From positions 56,926,918 to 56,990,917 of the forward strand of contig NC_134277.1 of NCBI RefSeq assembly GCF_949628215.1: a stretch of 64,000 nucleotides of DNA, read 5' to 3'. The DNA comes from Phalacrocorax aristotelis (lineage: Eukaryota; Chordata; Aves; Suliformes; Phalacrocoracidae). This document shows positions 36,920 to 48,714 of the stretch, piece by piece; the first letter of the stretch is position 1; each line of letters opens with the position of its first letter. The position numbers were made by a program, and so were the translations under genes. Under the pieces are notes generated by a model. It saw nothing but the letters and a program-made list of their open reading frames with translations, was not told the DNA's origin and did not search any database.

Positions 36920-37099
36920 AGAGAAAAAACCATCTGTCTGACTTTGTCCAGGAGATTGTTTCTATAGTGGTAACATTTTGAAAAGCAGAGAAAAAAAGTT
37001 ATTTTTCCAAGCCTGCCTACCCGTATTTTTCATTTTTTTATATCCTCCTCTGTGATGGACATAATTTCCTGCCCCTCCTTTCTTTTAACCACTGTTGAC

Positions 37100-37114
37100 A
37101 AAAAAAAAAAAAAA
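37100..37114 (+). repeat. A15 run
   Basis: Fifteen A followed by AG-rich sequence. No retrogene body is visible upstream. Confidence 0.85.
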
Positions 37115-38279
37115 GAGAAAGGGAAAAATAAACCTAAGGAACTGATTGAAACTTGACTTAGAATTACACAATGATCTTAAATTTTCCCAAGACTTATATT
37201 TTGGGAGGGAGCTGTTTTATGAATGGATATAAGGCTGACACATGAAACGCGTGGGATCTGTCTGAGTGCCTTGTCTGGGTCAGCTGTGACATCTGGCTCT
37301 TATGAATCTGGCGTATTGTGACTCACTAATACACAAATAGTAATCCTTGATACTATCCACTTGTGATGCTTTGCGGGTGTTGTAACAAACAACGTCAAAT
37401 GCCAGAAAACAGCCCGTGCTGCTGCCCCAGACCGAGGTAGCTGTTGGGGCTCAGTGCTAGGTGGGGTCATTGGGGCGCTCACCGTGCTCTCTCTGCAGTG
37501 CGGTGGCTCCCTGTGATGCTGCTGGACAAGTGGGTGATTGCAACTCATCGGTCTGTGGGTTTCCCTTTGTGTTTGCTGCAGGGGAGAGTCTGCACTAGTG
37601 CATGGCTAGTGGGGTGCTGCTGTTGATGGGGAGGGCGGTTTGTGGCGCAGCTCCTGTCTGATGCTCATTGTCCCCAAAGCTGTTATTGACGGCAAACATT
37701 TCAACCTCTCAGCTCCCATCTCCCACCCTCTATCTATGTGCCAGCAAGGTGAGTAGTTCAGTCCATGGCCTCCATCAGCTGTGATGAGGTTTGGTATCAG
37801 AGGGAATTTTGTACCGAGACCTTGATCTATGGGTGGCATTGGTGCAACAAGGGTCATAGTCCTGGCAGGGGAAAGTGTGAAGATTAACGTAACCCTCTTG
37901 ATGCCTGTGACATTGCCTAGACTGGCTTAAGGAACCTATTACTGTGTGATAAGGCACCCCAGGTTGTGATATAGTTCAGGATAAAATACAGCTAGAGTTG
38001 CAGAGGGGAGTCGACAAGAGGGAAATTCACCTCATTTAAGAGCAGCTTTTTTTTCCTAACATGTTCCTGAAACTAAGGGACTTATGAATTCAGAGTGGTT
38101 CAAAAGGTGAGGCAATAGCATGTATAAAGTCTGGCTTGTGTTTCCTGCACCTTTTCTAGCTGGAGGGGAACTCTTTAGGGTGGGCTAGGTGCTAGCCCTG
38201 GCCTTACAGTTTTGACTTTTTGGCTGTGGAAAGTTTGAAAACTAGCTTTCTGAAGTGCTGCATAATGAATTAATTACTC

Positions 38280-38293
38280 TTTTTTTTTTTTTT
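38280..38293 (+). repeat. T14 run
   Basis: Fourteen T, then AATTTGC. Confidence 0.85.
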
Positions 38294-40039
38294 AATTTGC
38301 TACCTTGAAAGGGGCTGCAAATGGACTAACTACATATAGAGCTGTGACCATGGTGAGGGATGGAGGCAATGTGTCGAGGGACCATGCTGACCCTAGCTCA
38401 TTCTGGATGCCAGGAACATCATGTACAATCTCAGTGTTTAGACAAGACAAGGTGATTTAATCCCTAGTAGCAGAAAAAAAGGGGACCAGCATCACCTTTA
38501 CTTTCACACAGGCATGAATTTCGAAAGGTTAGGATTCAGGATGAGTGGTATCAGGTCCTCTCTTCCTGCATCTATTGTGGGAATGGTATATGCACTAGAA
38601 ATGCTGACATCCTAAATTTTTAAGGTATTTTAGTGTTACTGCTTGTGCCTGCCTGTCACCCTGAACAGTGATCCGAACTGGTGGAAGATGAGGAATTCTT
38701 GCTGGGAACCTGCTCTGGAAACAGCATTACCATCCTTTGGTGGCCAAAAGTGTAATCCCAGATCTGCCAGGGCTCCTCCAGAGACTGCATTTTCATTCTC
38801 TCCTTGGTGATGGCTTGAACCTGCGCAAAAACTGAGGTGTGTTCCTCACATAGCTGCCTGGAGCCCCCATATCCTCTCCTTTCTTCACTCCTCAAGTACA
38901 GTGTAAGGTAAAGGAGTCAGCTGCATTGCAACAGTGAATATTTTTTCTGTCATTTTTGTTGTAGCAAGTGAGGATTATTTGGGGATTATAGCTATCTGGG
39001 GAAAGCTCTGCTCTAAGTCATTTTGATAGGAGGAGGGATCGGCAGTTGCTTTTTGCCTGTGGTGAGAGTTCACATAATGTCTCTGTAAAGTTTTAGAGTG
39101 GATAGAAGGCAGCGATTTATTAGTGGTTTTGTGTTATAGCACTACCTAAGATACCTAGTAATAGGTGAAGGCTTGTGCAGCTCTGTGTGTTAGTTGTGCT
39201 TAGCAGCATGCAAACACTTGACAAAACACAGCGCTGAAAAACTGACCTTTCAAATGCAAGACAAGAGTCTTGTGCTTCAAGGGGATGAGTGATAAATTTT
39301 GAAACAGAAGAAACGTGTTTCAGAAGCTTTTTTGTTGTTGTTTTGTTTCCTTAAATTTCCCCACACATGAACAAAATCAGTCCAGAAGAGCCAAGAAACC
39401 TGTAATGGATGAAATGTTTTACACATATGTGATGGAAAACTCTGCTCTGCTAAGTCAAAAAGCAGCTTCTGAAGAACTTAGTGTGGCTAGAAAGTCACAG
39501 GTGCCTGACCCCTCTGGCCCTGTTACATCACTGCTGCATATGCTTGGACTTCTTTCACCACTTTTTCAAACCTGCCATATGGGGAGATCATATTCTGCTA
39601 ACCCGAATCTTCCAGAACGCTTTGCGGGACCTCGTGCCAGAGAAGATTCCCCACATCTCACCCTTTTATCCTCACACAGGAGCATTAGTGAACTAAACAT
39701 CTCTCATTTCAACTTCCTCCCAGCCCCACTTTTTTGGCTCATGGATTATATCTCTTTTCAGCAGCTGTTTTTCAGCTGACATTTAAACTAAGCTCACATC
39801 CTTAAGGTTGGTTTCTAATGTTTCCTTGAAAAAAAAAACAAAAACATGCATACACATACAGGCACAGTCACACACCCTTACCGTATGAATTCTCTGCTGA
39901 ACCCAAATAACACTGAGTACACAGTAATAACTGCTTTTGGAGTCGGCTGGCATCCCAAGCTCACATTTACAGTGGTTAACAAACCCTTCACCAGAGAAAT
40001 ACCTAGCTTGAGGGACCAATAACAGGTCATACATAAGGC

Positions 40040-40160
40040 TTTTGCACCTCTAAGATGCTGGTTCAAATCCAGCTCAGGTCTGTAGTGACTGTAAAAGTTT
40101 ATTACCATCTGATAGCTGTTTGGTGGTCCTCGACCAGCGAACAGGTGTCCAGCTCATAAA
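40040..40160 (+). repeat. tRNA-like promoter remnant (possible second SINE)
   Basis: A perfect RNA polymerase III B box, GGTTCAAATCC, lies at 40060-40070 inside TTTGCACCTCTAAGATGCTG / AGCTCAGGTCTG. It sits about 110 bp upstream of the MIR-like SINE. A full tRNA gene is not present: I cannot fold an acceptor stem or find a matching A box at the right spacing. The likeliest reading is the head of another old tRNA-derived SINE into which, or next to which, the MIR-like copy was inserted. Confidence 0.35.
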
Positions 40161-40175
40161 AGGGAGCAGAGGAAG

Positions 40176-40385
40176 AGTGCTGTGGTTAACGCACTGGGCT
40201 GAAGCACCAGATTTCTTGGTTCCCTTCCCAGGTCTGCCACAGACTGTATAGCCATAGGCAAGTCCTCTGTAAATGGTGATAATATCTACGCACCTCACGG
40301 GAATGTTGTGAGGATATGTTCATTAATATCACTGAGATGCTCCAATGCATTGGGAACGAGGAGCTTGGTAGAACTAGAAAAGCAG
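40176..40385 (+). mobile_element. MIR-like CORE-SINE (amniote)
   Basis: An old tRNA-derived SINE. The head (40176-40235) has the tRNA-like order: TGGTTAACGCACTGGGCT in the A-box position, then TTGGTTCCCTTCCCAGGTC near the B box, now worn. The core follows with TCTGCCACAGACT, then GCCATAGGCAAGTC (40251-40264), which corresponds to the conserved CTTGGGCAAGT block of MIR. The 3' part has AAATGGTGATAATATCTACGC, CACCTCACGGGAATGTTGTG and AGGATATGTTCATTAAT, followed by CACTGAGATGCTC, matching the usual MIR/MIR1_Amn order block by block. Some CORE-SINE copies serve as conserved regulatory DNA in amniotes; whether this one does is unknown. The alignment is from memory of the family and is about 70 percent by eye. 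Confidence 0.72.
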
Positions 40386-43300
40386 CTGTTGTGTGTTGGC
40401 AACACCAGGGAGAGGCCATGAGATGGATGGGCGTAATAAATGGCCTGCAAATGAGCTGTATGCTCATAAATGACCTGTACACTCTCAGCGCCTGGATGTA
40501 ACATCTTGAAATGGGAGATGAATTATTACCCCTGTGTGACATGTCCTGCAGATAAACAAACAGGAAACCAATGGTAGAGGTTATGTGCATTTTTTAAAGG
40601 GAAGTAAAGCTTGGTACAAATACTCTGAGCTCCCTGGCCAGCCATAAGGCAGAATATATCAGCCTCCAACTGTATCATTTTGGTATACCTCCGCAAATCA
40701 TAACATAGTCTGCTGCTTGGTCCTCTGGAAGGAGGAAGCTTCGGTGCTATGGACCACAGGGTACCCTACCCAAGGTGCTGCCTGGAGAAGGTCCTGCTCC
40801 ATGTTTTGAGGACTAAACCTTTGCTGTCACCTTGGCTCTGCATGAGAAGAAGCAGGATGGCACCCGCCTTCAGCAGCTACCTGACTCACATTTCTTCTGT
40901 TTCCCCCAGGGTGGAGAGAGGGGACAGGGTTCACAATTTACAGAACACCACAATGTCCCTGCTCTTTCTCCAGTTATAAGAGCAGGAGGGGGTAGAAGCC
41001 AGTGTTACCTCTCCATTTGCAAACTGGTGCTTACCCCTGCATGTCCAGGCCCCCATTAGATTACAAACACACTGGTGGTAACGAGGAGTAAGAAGGGAGG
41101 AGGCTCCTTCTACCAGGAACACTCTGTAGTGGAAGAGTAATGCTCCACAGAGGATGGGGTATTGGGGATGTCCTTACAGCTCTCGGGGGCCACAGAAGGT
41201 ATTTTTTGAAGTATGAGGTATTTTTGTGAGGGCTTTAAATCCCCAAATTCAGTTGCTTTGTTATGGCTCATCCCTGATAACTTCTCAGTACCTAGGCACC
41301 AGTCTATTTGCACTGATAGTCCTGCTGAAGTTAATGGAATGATAAGTGTAGAATAAAAGGTAGGAATATGTTTACAGAGTCAAGCTCTGAGGTCATTATG
41401 CCACCTCTTACAAAGGTTTTGAAGCTTTTTCTTATCTTGTTTTATCTTAAGCATTTTGCTTAAGGAACATCAAATGATTGGGAGGGATATTTTTTTTTTT
41501 TGGTGGCAACAGAAGCAGAAGAGCAAATGATGTGGTTTGACATTTGAGAGAAAAGGAGCTAATTACTGTTACCCAAATTAGCTTTGGTCAAGAGTAAACT
41601 TAAAATGTGGAGCCACATGGAGAAGCGTTTCGTTTACATTAGCGAGCAGTTACCAAAGTTGTTCCATTGATTCACCAGAGCGGCTGCGGTGAGTGCCAGC
41701 CCATCTGCGCGAGCAAGCCCAGTGCAACCTGATCCTTCAAACTGAAAATCCTCCTGCTATGCCTGCATTTCAAACAGGCTTGCTGAATTACTTCTATGCT
41801 CTTCCTAACTTCTCAGAGTCCTTACTTTACAATATTTGCAAAACCTCTAACTGGCTCCACTACACCTCTGAATAACATATTTTCCAGTGCACTGGAGGTC
41901 TTGACACCTTGATGTTCTAAATGAAACAGGTTGGAAAAAAAAGACACAAAATGGAAAATTAATTCATTTTCTGCTACAAAAATTGCTTTTCAAGTTATTA
42001 TGAGAACTTTGATTTTATAACTCTCAGGAAGATATTGAAACAAATCTTCAGCCTCTAAGAACTTAAAATGTTTTTTAAATGCTTAGGAAAGCATTTTAAT
42101 TAGTGAAACATTTTAATACAGGCAAATCTGCCTTTATTTCTGAAAAAGTTTTTGTCTGAAGAGTATTGCCTAGCTCTGACTGTGAATGCAGTCCTTTCAG
42201 CAGCGCTTAGTTGCTTTAGGTTGGGGAGTATATTTTGCATTGGAAATTCAGGACAGAGGTTCACACTTATTGATAAATAACAAAAAAAAAAGGAAACTGC
42301 TGGTATGTTCCTAAAAGAAGCAATCATAGATTAAACCAGAGCGATATTCAGAGACTCCCTCTTGATCTTTTGGCAAAATGTTGGTCCTGAATGTTCCATG
42401 CCCTTGAGAATATGAGCTCACTGTTCCTATTTGAATATTGTGCTGGCTTAACAATGCTTAGTGTCACTTGCATGAATAAGTAAAATGACTATATGTCAAC
42501 TTGGATTTCCTTAAGCTATAAAAATTAATCATGGCATTAAGTGTTTTCAGGACTTGGACTTTTAATATTATTTCCAGTGATCATAGCACTTGGGGGGAGG
42601 GAGGGAAAGAGTGAGAGAGAACTGAAAAATCATATGTTGAAAATTTTATTATCTGAGGGGAAAGTATCAGGTAAAACTGTTGCTAGGAAAGACCTGGTGG
42701 AAAAATGTGTTGAGATGTGGGTAAACGCTGCCAACCTCCTTTTCCAAACTCTGCTTCTGTGCTGTGTAGCCTTGGTTTGGCCCTACAGAATTCTCCAAGA
42801 TTACACCAGTCTTGTGTTTCATTTCTGGAACAGAGATCTGCCCTTTCACTGTACATAACCAAATGTTTCCTTTACCCAATAACCATCATTTTTGTCCGTT
42901 TCTGAAGTTTGCCGTGTTACAAGATTTGGACTGAGCCATGACAGTCAGGAGCTAAGTGCATATTTCCTGCACAGTTTGAGGTGCTTTGGAAGTAGGATTT
43001 TCATTCAGCCTGTTCTCTAAATATAAGTTTAATGTACCTAAGGGATTGAGAATTCTCCTACCCTTTTCCAAAAATGTGATAAAATGTTGGTAGAGGGTGT
43101 GAGGGATGGAGTGGGAGAAGGAAAAAAAAAGAAAAGCACATTTATTCCTGATGGTTATGACCTTCACACAGAATTATACTTTAGGGGTTTCATTGATATT
43201 GTGTTCTTGTTCCTCATCTGTGTTCTTTCTTGGAATATTTATGTTTATTACTCAATTGCTTCTTCTATAATAAAGCCCATGAACTCCCTGAGCAGCATCT

Positions 43301-45693
43301 TATAGCCATGACAGTTACGGCTTTGCAGAGTCCCATCCTTTTCTTTTGTTGTCATCTTTGGTAAAGAAGGCTCATCCATTGCCCCAACAGTGACCTTGAC
43401 ACAGTGCCAGATAGGGGACGGCTAATACCGCTGGCCCACCATAACAGTATTTATTTTGCTCTATAAAGTTAATGACTTTCCTGGTTATTAATATTGAGTA
43501 TGATCTATGCCAAATATATAGAAAATCAATAAGAGTCAGAAAGCCATCCAAAAGCCATTACTAGACATAACAAAAATCATATTGGCTCTCCAACTGGCTG
43601 GGGTAATGAGGGAAATAGATCTGTTTAGAAAGCCGTTTCCATTTATGTTTTCAACCAAATGTAGGGGGATAGAAGGTATGCAGTCATTCTTTGTTATCTT
43701 GTCCACTGGCTAATTGAAAACTGTTGAAAGCTGTTTATTCATAAAGATAGACTGATTCTGCTCCCAACCTCCCTCACCATGGTAAATATACTAGTGGAAA
43801 TCATCAACACGTGTAATGATCATATAACATGTTTGTTGTGGGACTGACTTAAAACTTTGGTGACCAATCAGCAAGATTGCCAGTTCCCCCAATTTTTAAG
43901 TGCTAACTTTTGGACTCATGGGATAATAGGAAACCTCTGAAAAAGAGAAAAATATCTCACTTGTAAAGGAAAAAAAAGCTTGAAAACCTAAATCTTAATC
44001 ATTAAAAAGGCAAAAGGTAAAAACTGTCAACTCTCAATTATTGGTGGAGAATAACTAAGTTTTTCTGCATTTACAGAGTCCAGCAAGGTTGATTGCTTCT
44101 CACATGTAGCCATGCTATTTTCAGGGACAGAAAAAATCCAAAAGTAGTGTAGTATTTTTTAACAGTTTGGTGGTGTTTTTTTTTTTCCCATTACAATGTG
44201 GAGCTTGTGTTAATAAACAGGACTGGAACAAGGGGGTGGTGTCAGGAGGCACAGTGCTTTCTGCAGCTCAGCTGTTGGCATGCCTGCCTTGGGACTGCAA
44301 TCTAAGTTCTAAAGACACTGGGATATATCTGCATCATGCTCCTCTGTGGCTTGAAATACAGAAAAGTGTGCTAGCAAGGGTCCACATGTCTGTGGTCCTG
44401 TGGGGATCAACTTGGACTTCAGTCAGGAAGATGTCAAGCCAGGTGAAAAAAATGTGTATGGACCTGACTTGATGCATGGAAACCATGCCTGGTGCCTCTT
44501 CACCATACCCGACATATTGCCCATGTCAGGAAGCTTTTCTTCTTGGCCAGGGTATACCAGGTATCCTTGGTCACTACTGACCAATATGTAATAGCAGCAG
44601 GCATACATTAGAAAGGTTACATGATTTTGATGCATGACATTGACATTAGCTCTTTCCTCATTCTCAGTTTTGATGAGTTAAAACAAAATGGAAAAGAAAG
44701 TTGCACGTGATAATAATTAATATTAATCTGTGCACATTGTGAACATTAATTCTTTAAGGCTTTAGCTGACTGATTGACATTTAATTCTATGAGACAGATA
44801 TAAAATACAGAGCGAAAAATTCAAGTAGAATGTGTGATATTGGGTACAATGAATGTGTGAGAATTAGAACACAGGAGCTAGTTATTACTGGGTTTTTTTT
44901 CCCTTAGTTTTCCAGTGATTCGGTGACTTAATACAGACCACAAGAATGCCTTTCCAATTTACCAAAGATCTGGGAGAAATCTTCTGACCTTAGCAAGAGT
45001 ATTGGGCTTGACAGAGAAATTTCTGAAGATGGTTTTAGGTTGTTACATAGGCAAGCAGACCAGCTGATCACACTGGCTGCTTCTGATCTTAAAATACACA
45101 AAATGTCAAGAAATTGCCAAATAAATAAGAAAAAAATAATCTGATTACAGGAATATTGCTGGCTAAATATGTTTAGAGATGCTTGCAATATTTCCATAAA
45201 AGCAGGTCTTGCACAAAACAAAATGTCAGTATAATCTCAGTGCAAAAAATTTAAGTTGTTTAAATGGTCTCATTTGGAAAACCCTGAATATCTACAGGGC
45301 AAAACCATTTCTAAGACTGAGGTACTTTAAAGATTCAGAAGCTGTAAATTGGAGTTAATATTTTTATCCTTTTATGAGGTTCTTTAAGGGGAAGTACTTC
45401 TGTCAGGGAGCTGGTGGTGCAGGTAAGTATTGGAGTAGTGGGGAGGTGACCCATGCCCAGTGCTCCTGCCCTGCGGCTAGCGAACTCTGTATCCCCATTG
45501 CCTTTTCTTTTACTTTATTAATTTCATCTGGAAACTATTCCAGGCCAGGTCTGCTTTCCTGTGCATAATCTGGATGGTCTGTAATCTCAGCTGAGCCTTG
45601 TAGGTGCTAATACTTCAGCAATTCTGAGGTTTTTGAGGGCAGACAGGGCTATTAGATGGTCTAATCTGACAGCGTATTCACACTGGCCATAGG
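40386..45693. other. Non-coding, no gene seen
   Basis: Unique sequence. 44695-44800 is rich in TAAT cores with a PBX-like TGATTGACAT at 44771-44780. A full-consensus donor CAGGTAAGT at 45420-45428 has no open exon before it. Confidence 0.65.
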
Positions 45694-45970
45694 ATTTTGG
45701 AATGCCTTCAGGAAATAAACTCTTGGATGGAGAGCAGCTGGCTCAAGTTGAACGCAGGCAAGACCAAAGCAATGCTAGTCAGAAAGGGGGAATGCTTTGA
45801 AGAGTGGGCCAAGGCACTGTCTCCACCTTCCATTCATTGAAGACATATGGCCTCCATTTATCAAAGTTGTGCAAAGCCTCTGGGTCCTGCCTGGCTTCGA
45901 TGGGCAGGTAGCATTACTTTCTAAAGATTTCACAGCTAGCTGGGAAATGTCCCTTCCTTCCTCCCAGGCA
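45694..45970 (+). mobile_element. L2-clade LINE fragment (RT C-terminal region)
   Basis: A short decayed LINE piece on the plus strand, unrelated in register to the two CR1 copies. From 45694 one frame reads ILECLQEINSWMESSWLKLN followed by AGKTKAMLV, then reaches a stop at 45838. This matches the block just after the catalytic site in L2-type reverse transcriptases: a short helix, an INSWM-like segment, then LKLN..KTK..LV. After a +1 shift a second frame (to 45982) gives VVQSLWVLPGFDGQVALL, in the place of the family's V.SLGV..D..L....QV block. Nothing clear remains upstream or downstream. L2-type LINEs stopped moving in the bird lineage long ago, so this is an old fossil. The family call rests on motif order that I recognise, not on a database match. 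Confidence 0.6.
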
Positions 45971-46824
45971 GTGATAACCTGAGAGCAAGAGCACACAGCT
46001 CTGGGTTCTTGGAACTCATTTGATCTGGGTATGTTTTATCTGACTGTAAAAATGATGCTTACATTCAGGATCAGATTAATGCAGCTACCCAGTGGTGTGT
46101 TAAATGTCTGTAGATGTTGTTGCTTTCTTTTCCTATGATGTATGCTACTCCAGACATAGCAATTCAAGTCCTTTCCTGATGCTTGGTGATCTTCTGATGT
46201 CACTTTCAGTACCACGAGTGGTTAGTGAATCAACACCAGCTAATCAAATCCAAATTTTGATGTATGAACCATCATGACAATAGTACTCCTACTGACTGAA
46301 GCAGAACACATCGCCCAGAAGAAAGTATGTGAGAACCGGATACGAGACTTTCTTAATCAGAGAATGTGGAATCGTCTTGCACAGAAGATCAGACAAACCC
46401 TGAGTCTGACTGATCTTCAGGAAAGAGACTGTCTTTTTTTTCCATCTGTCATACTCATGGTTCAAACAGCTTTTTATTCCTTAACCTTTAACAGTGCTTC
46501 ATTTGTAATTTATTCTGCATTAAGTTTTTTTTCAATTTTTTATAATGTTTTTAAACAAAAGTTATCTTGAATTGAAAACCATGAATAATCAGACTGGAAG
46601 TGTCTACTCTTTAAAACTTTCAATTTTCAAATAATAATAGAAATATTAACAACAAGAAATTATCAAACCATGTTTGATATGAAAATCTTTCATGTATTTG
46701 TATTTGTTCAATGTAATGAGGGGGAAAATGTCCCTTGTGAAATAGAATGGCAATTTTAACCACCTTTGTGAGGGGTAATAGATACACAAAAAGAAGGTAA
46801 AAGGCTTAGGATTATGTCTTCTCC
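45971..46824. other. Non-coding, no gene seen
   Basis: AT-rich unique spacer between the L2 fragment and CR1 copy 2. Confidence 0.75.
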
Positions 46825-48714
46825 TAAATCATCAAATCATAAAATAATTTAGGTTGGAAAAGACCTTTAAGATGATCAAGTCCAACCACAAACCTAACAC
46901 TGCCAAGTCCACCACTAAACCATGTCCCCAAGCACCATGTCTACATGTCTTTTAAATACCTCTGGGGATGGTGACTCAACCACTTCCCTGGCAGCCTGTT
47001 CCAATGCTTGACATTGGCATTGACATTGTCCCATTGGCACAACTTGAGGCCGTTTCCTCTTGTCTTATCACTTGTTACTTGGGAGAAGAGACTGACACCC
47101 ACCTCACTAGAACCTTTCAGGCAGTTGTAGAGGGCAATAAGGTCTCCCCTGAGCCTCCTTTTCTCCAGGCTAAACAACCCCAGCTCCCTCAGCCACTCCT
47201 CATAGGCCTTGTTCTCTAGACCTTCACCAGCTTTGTTGCCCTTCTCTGGACAGAGTCCAGCACCGTAATGTCTTTCTTGTAGTGAGGGGCCCAAAACTGA
47301 ACCCAGTATTTGAGGCACAGCATCACCAATACCGAGTAGAAGGGGGTCATCCCTTCCCTAGTCCTGCTGACCACACTATTTCTGATACAATGCTACTGGC
47401 CTTCTTGGCCACCTGGGAACACTGCCGACTGTATTCAGCCAGCTGTCAACAAACACCCTCAGGTCCTTTTCTACAGGGTGGTTTTCCAGCCACTCTTCCC
47501 CAGGCCAGTAGCATTGCATGGGATTGTTACGACCCAAGTGAAGGACCTGACACTTAGCCTTGTTGAACCTCATACAATTGGCCTTGGTGCATGGATCCAG
47601 CCTGTCCAGATCCTTCTGTAGAGCCTTCCTGCCCTCCAGCAGATCAACACTCCTGCCCAACTTACTGAGCATGCTCTCAATCCCCTCATCCAGGTCACTG
47701 ATAAAAACATTAAACAGAACTGGCCCCAATGCTGAGCCCTGGGGAACACCACTTGTGACTGGCCGCCAACTGGATTTAACTCTATTCACCACAACTCTTT
47801 GGGCCCGGCCATCCAGCCAGTTTTTTATGCAGCAAAGAGCATGCCCATCCCAGCCCTGAGCAGCCAGTTTTTCCAGGAGAACACTGTGGGAAACTGTGTC
47901 AAAGGCTTTACTAAAGTTCAGGTAAACAACATCCATAGCTTTTCCCTTGTCTGCTATGCAGGTCACTGTGTCACAGAAGGAGATCAGGTCAGTCAAGCAG
48001 GACCTGCCTTTCATAAACCCATATAGACTGGGCCTGATCACCTGGCTGGCCCCGTACATGCCACGTGATGCAACTCAGGATGATCTGCACCATAACCTTT
48101 CCCAGCACTGAGGTCAGACTCAGAGGCCTGTGGTTCTCTGGATCGTTCTTCCAGCCCTTCTCGCATATGGGCGTCACATTTGTTATCCTCCAGTCAAATG
48201 GGACCTCCCTGGTTAGCCAGGGCAGCTGATAAGTGATTGAAAGTGGCTTGGTGAGCACTTCTGCCAGCTCCCTCAGTACCCATGGGTGGATCCCCTCCAG
48301 CCCCATAGACTTGCGTTTGCCTAAGTGGTGTAGCAAGTCAGTAACCATTTCCCCTTGGATTATGGGGGTTTCATTCTGCTCCCCATCCTTGTCTTCCAGC
48401 CTGGGGGGCTGGGTACCCAGAGAACAACTGGTTTTACTGTTAAAGACTGAGGCAAAGGCAGCATTAAGTAGCTCAGTCTTTTCCTCATCCTTTCTCACTA
48501 TGTTTCCCCCCACATCCAATAAAGGATGGAGATTCTCCTTAGCCCTCCTTTTGTTGCTAATATATTTATAGAAATATTTTTCTTCGTCTTTTACAGCAGT
48601 AGCCAGATTAAATTCTAGTTTGGCTTTGGCCCTTCTAATTTTCTCCCTGCATAACCTCATGACATATTGTAGTCCTCCTGAGTTACCTGTCCCTTCTTCC
48701 AAAGATCATAGACT
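46825..48714 (-). mobile_element. CR1 LINE retrotransposon, copy 2, 5'-truncated
   Basis: This is a second CR1 element in the same minus-strand orientation, about 28 kb from copy 1. Its 3' end at 46825-46850 is a decayed octamer tail (AAATCATCAAATCATAAAA on the plus strand). About 90 bp of 3' untranslated sequence follows, of a different subfamily from copy 1, with the sequence TCCAACCACAAACCTAACAC typical of neognath CR1. Only 1.9 kb is left. Similarity begins at the end of the endonuclease/linker region (VYDLWKKGQ, near 48710) and runs through the whole reverse transcriptase to the ORF2 stop. The frame is far better kept than in copy 1: three open pieces cover almost all of it, broken only by single small indels. 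The loss of the catalytic box still makes it inactive. Confidence 0.96.
46915..48714 (-). pseudogene. CR1 ORF2 remnant (RT), copy 2, FADD box deleted
   Basis: C-terminal part of CR1 ORF2. On the minus strand it starts at VYDLWKKGQVTQEDY (48670-48712). A one-base-type frameshift follows, then 237 codons open from 48702 to 47989 (RLCREKIRRAKAKLE, KENLHPLLDVGGN, GIHPWVLRELAEVL, HRPLSLTSVLGKVM). A second shift leads to 227 codons from 48059 to 47376, with [16 protein letters not shown] and [15 protein letters not shown]. The catalytic FADD motif is absent: SK at 47661-47666 runs straight into [10 protein letters not shown], as if six codons were lost in frame. A third shift leads to the thumb/C-terminal piece (46941-47318, [14 protein letters not shown]). 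Near 46985 a last one-base loss puts the true end ([14 protein letters not shown]) in another frame, with its stop at 46915-46917. No active protein can be made. Confidence 0.94.

Larger units (their letters stand above)
36920..40039. other. Non-coding, no gene seen
   Basis: Contains the longest open frame outside CR1 (154 codons, 39315-39779, plus). It lacks recognisable domains, and its length is near the chance maximum for this window. Confidence 0.65.

Noticed and set aside
37490..37560. Exon after a CTCTCTGCAG acceptor-like site
   Set aside because: The frame that follows is open for only about 40 codons, unrecognised, and lacks a clear donor.
39315..39779. 154-codon open frame on the plus strand, the longest outside CR1
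   Set aside because: No domain, signal or repeat recognised. With about 5 percent stop codons, roughly one frame this long is expected by chance in six frames of 64 kb.
40060..40070. tRNA gene suggested by an exact B box
   Set aside because: No A box at tRNA spacing, no acceptor stem and no anticodon arm; better read as a SINE head.
45420..45428. Second full-consensus splice donor CAGGTAAGT
   Set aside because: The best upstream frame hits a stop within about 27 codons and has no homology.
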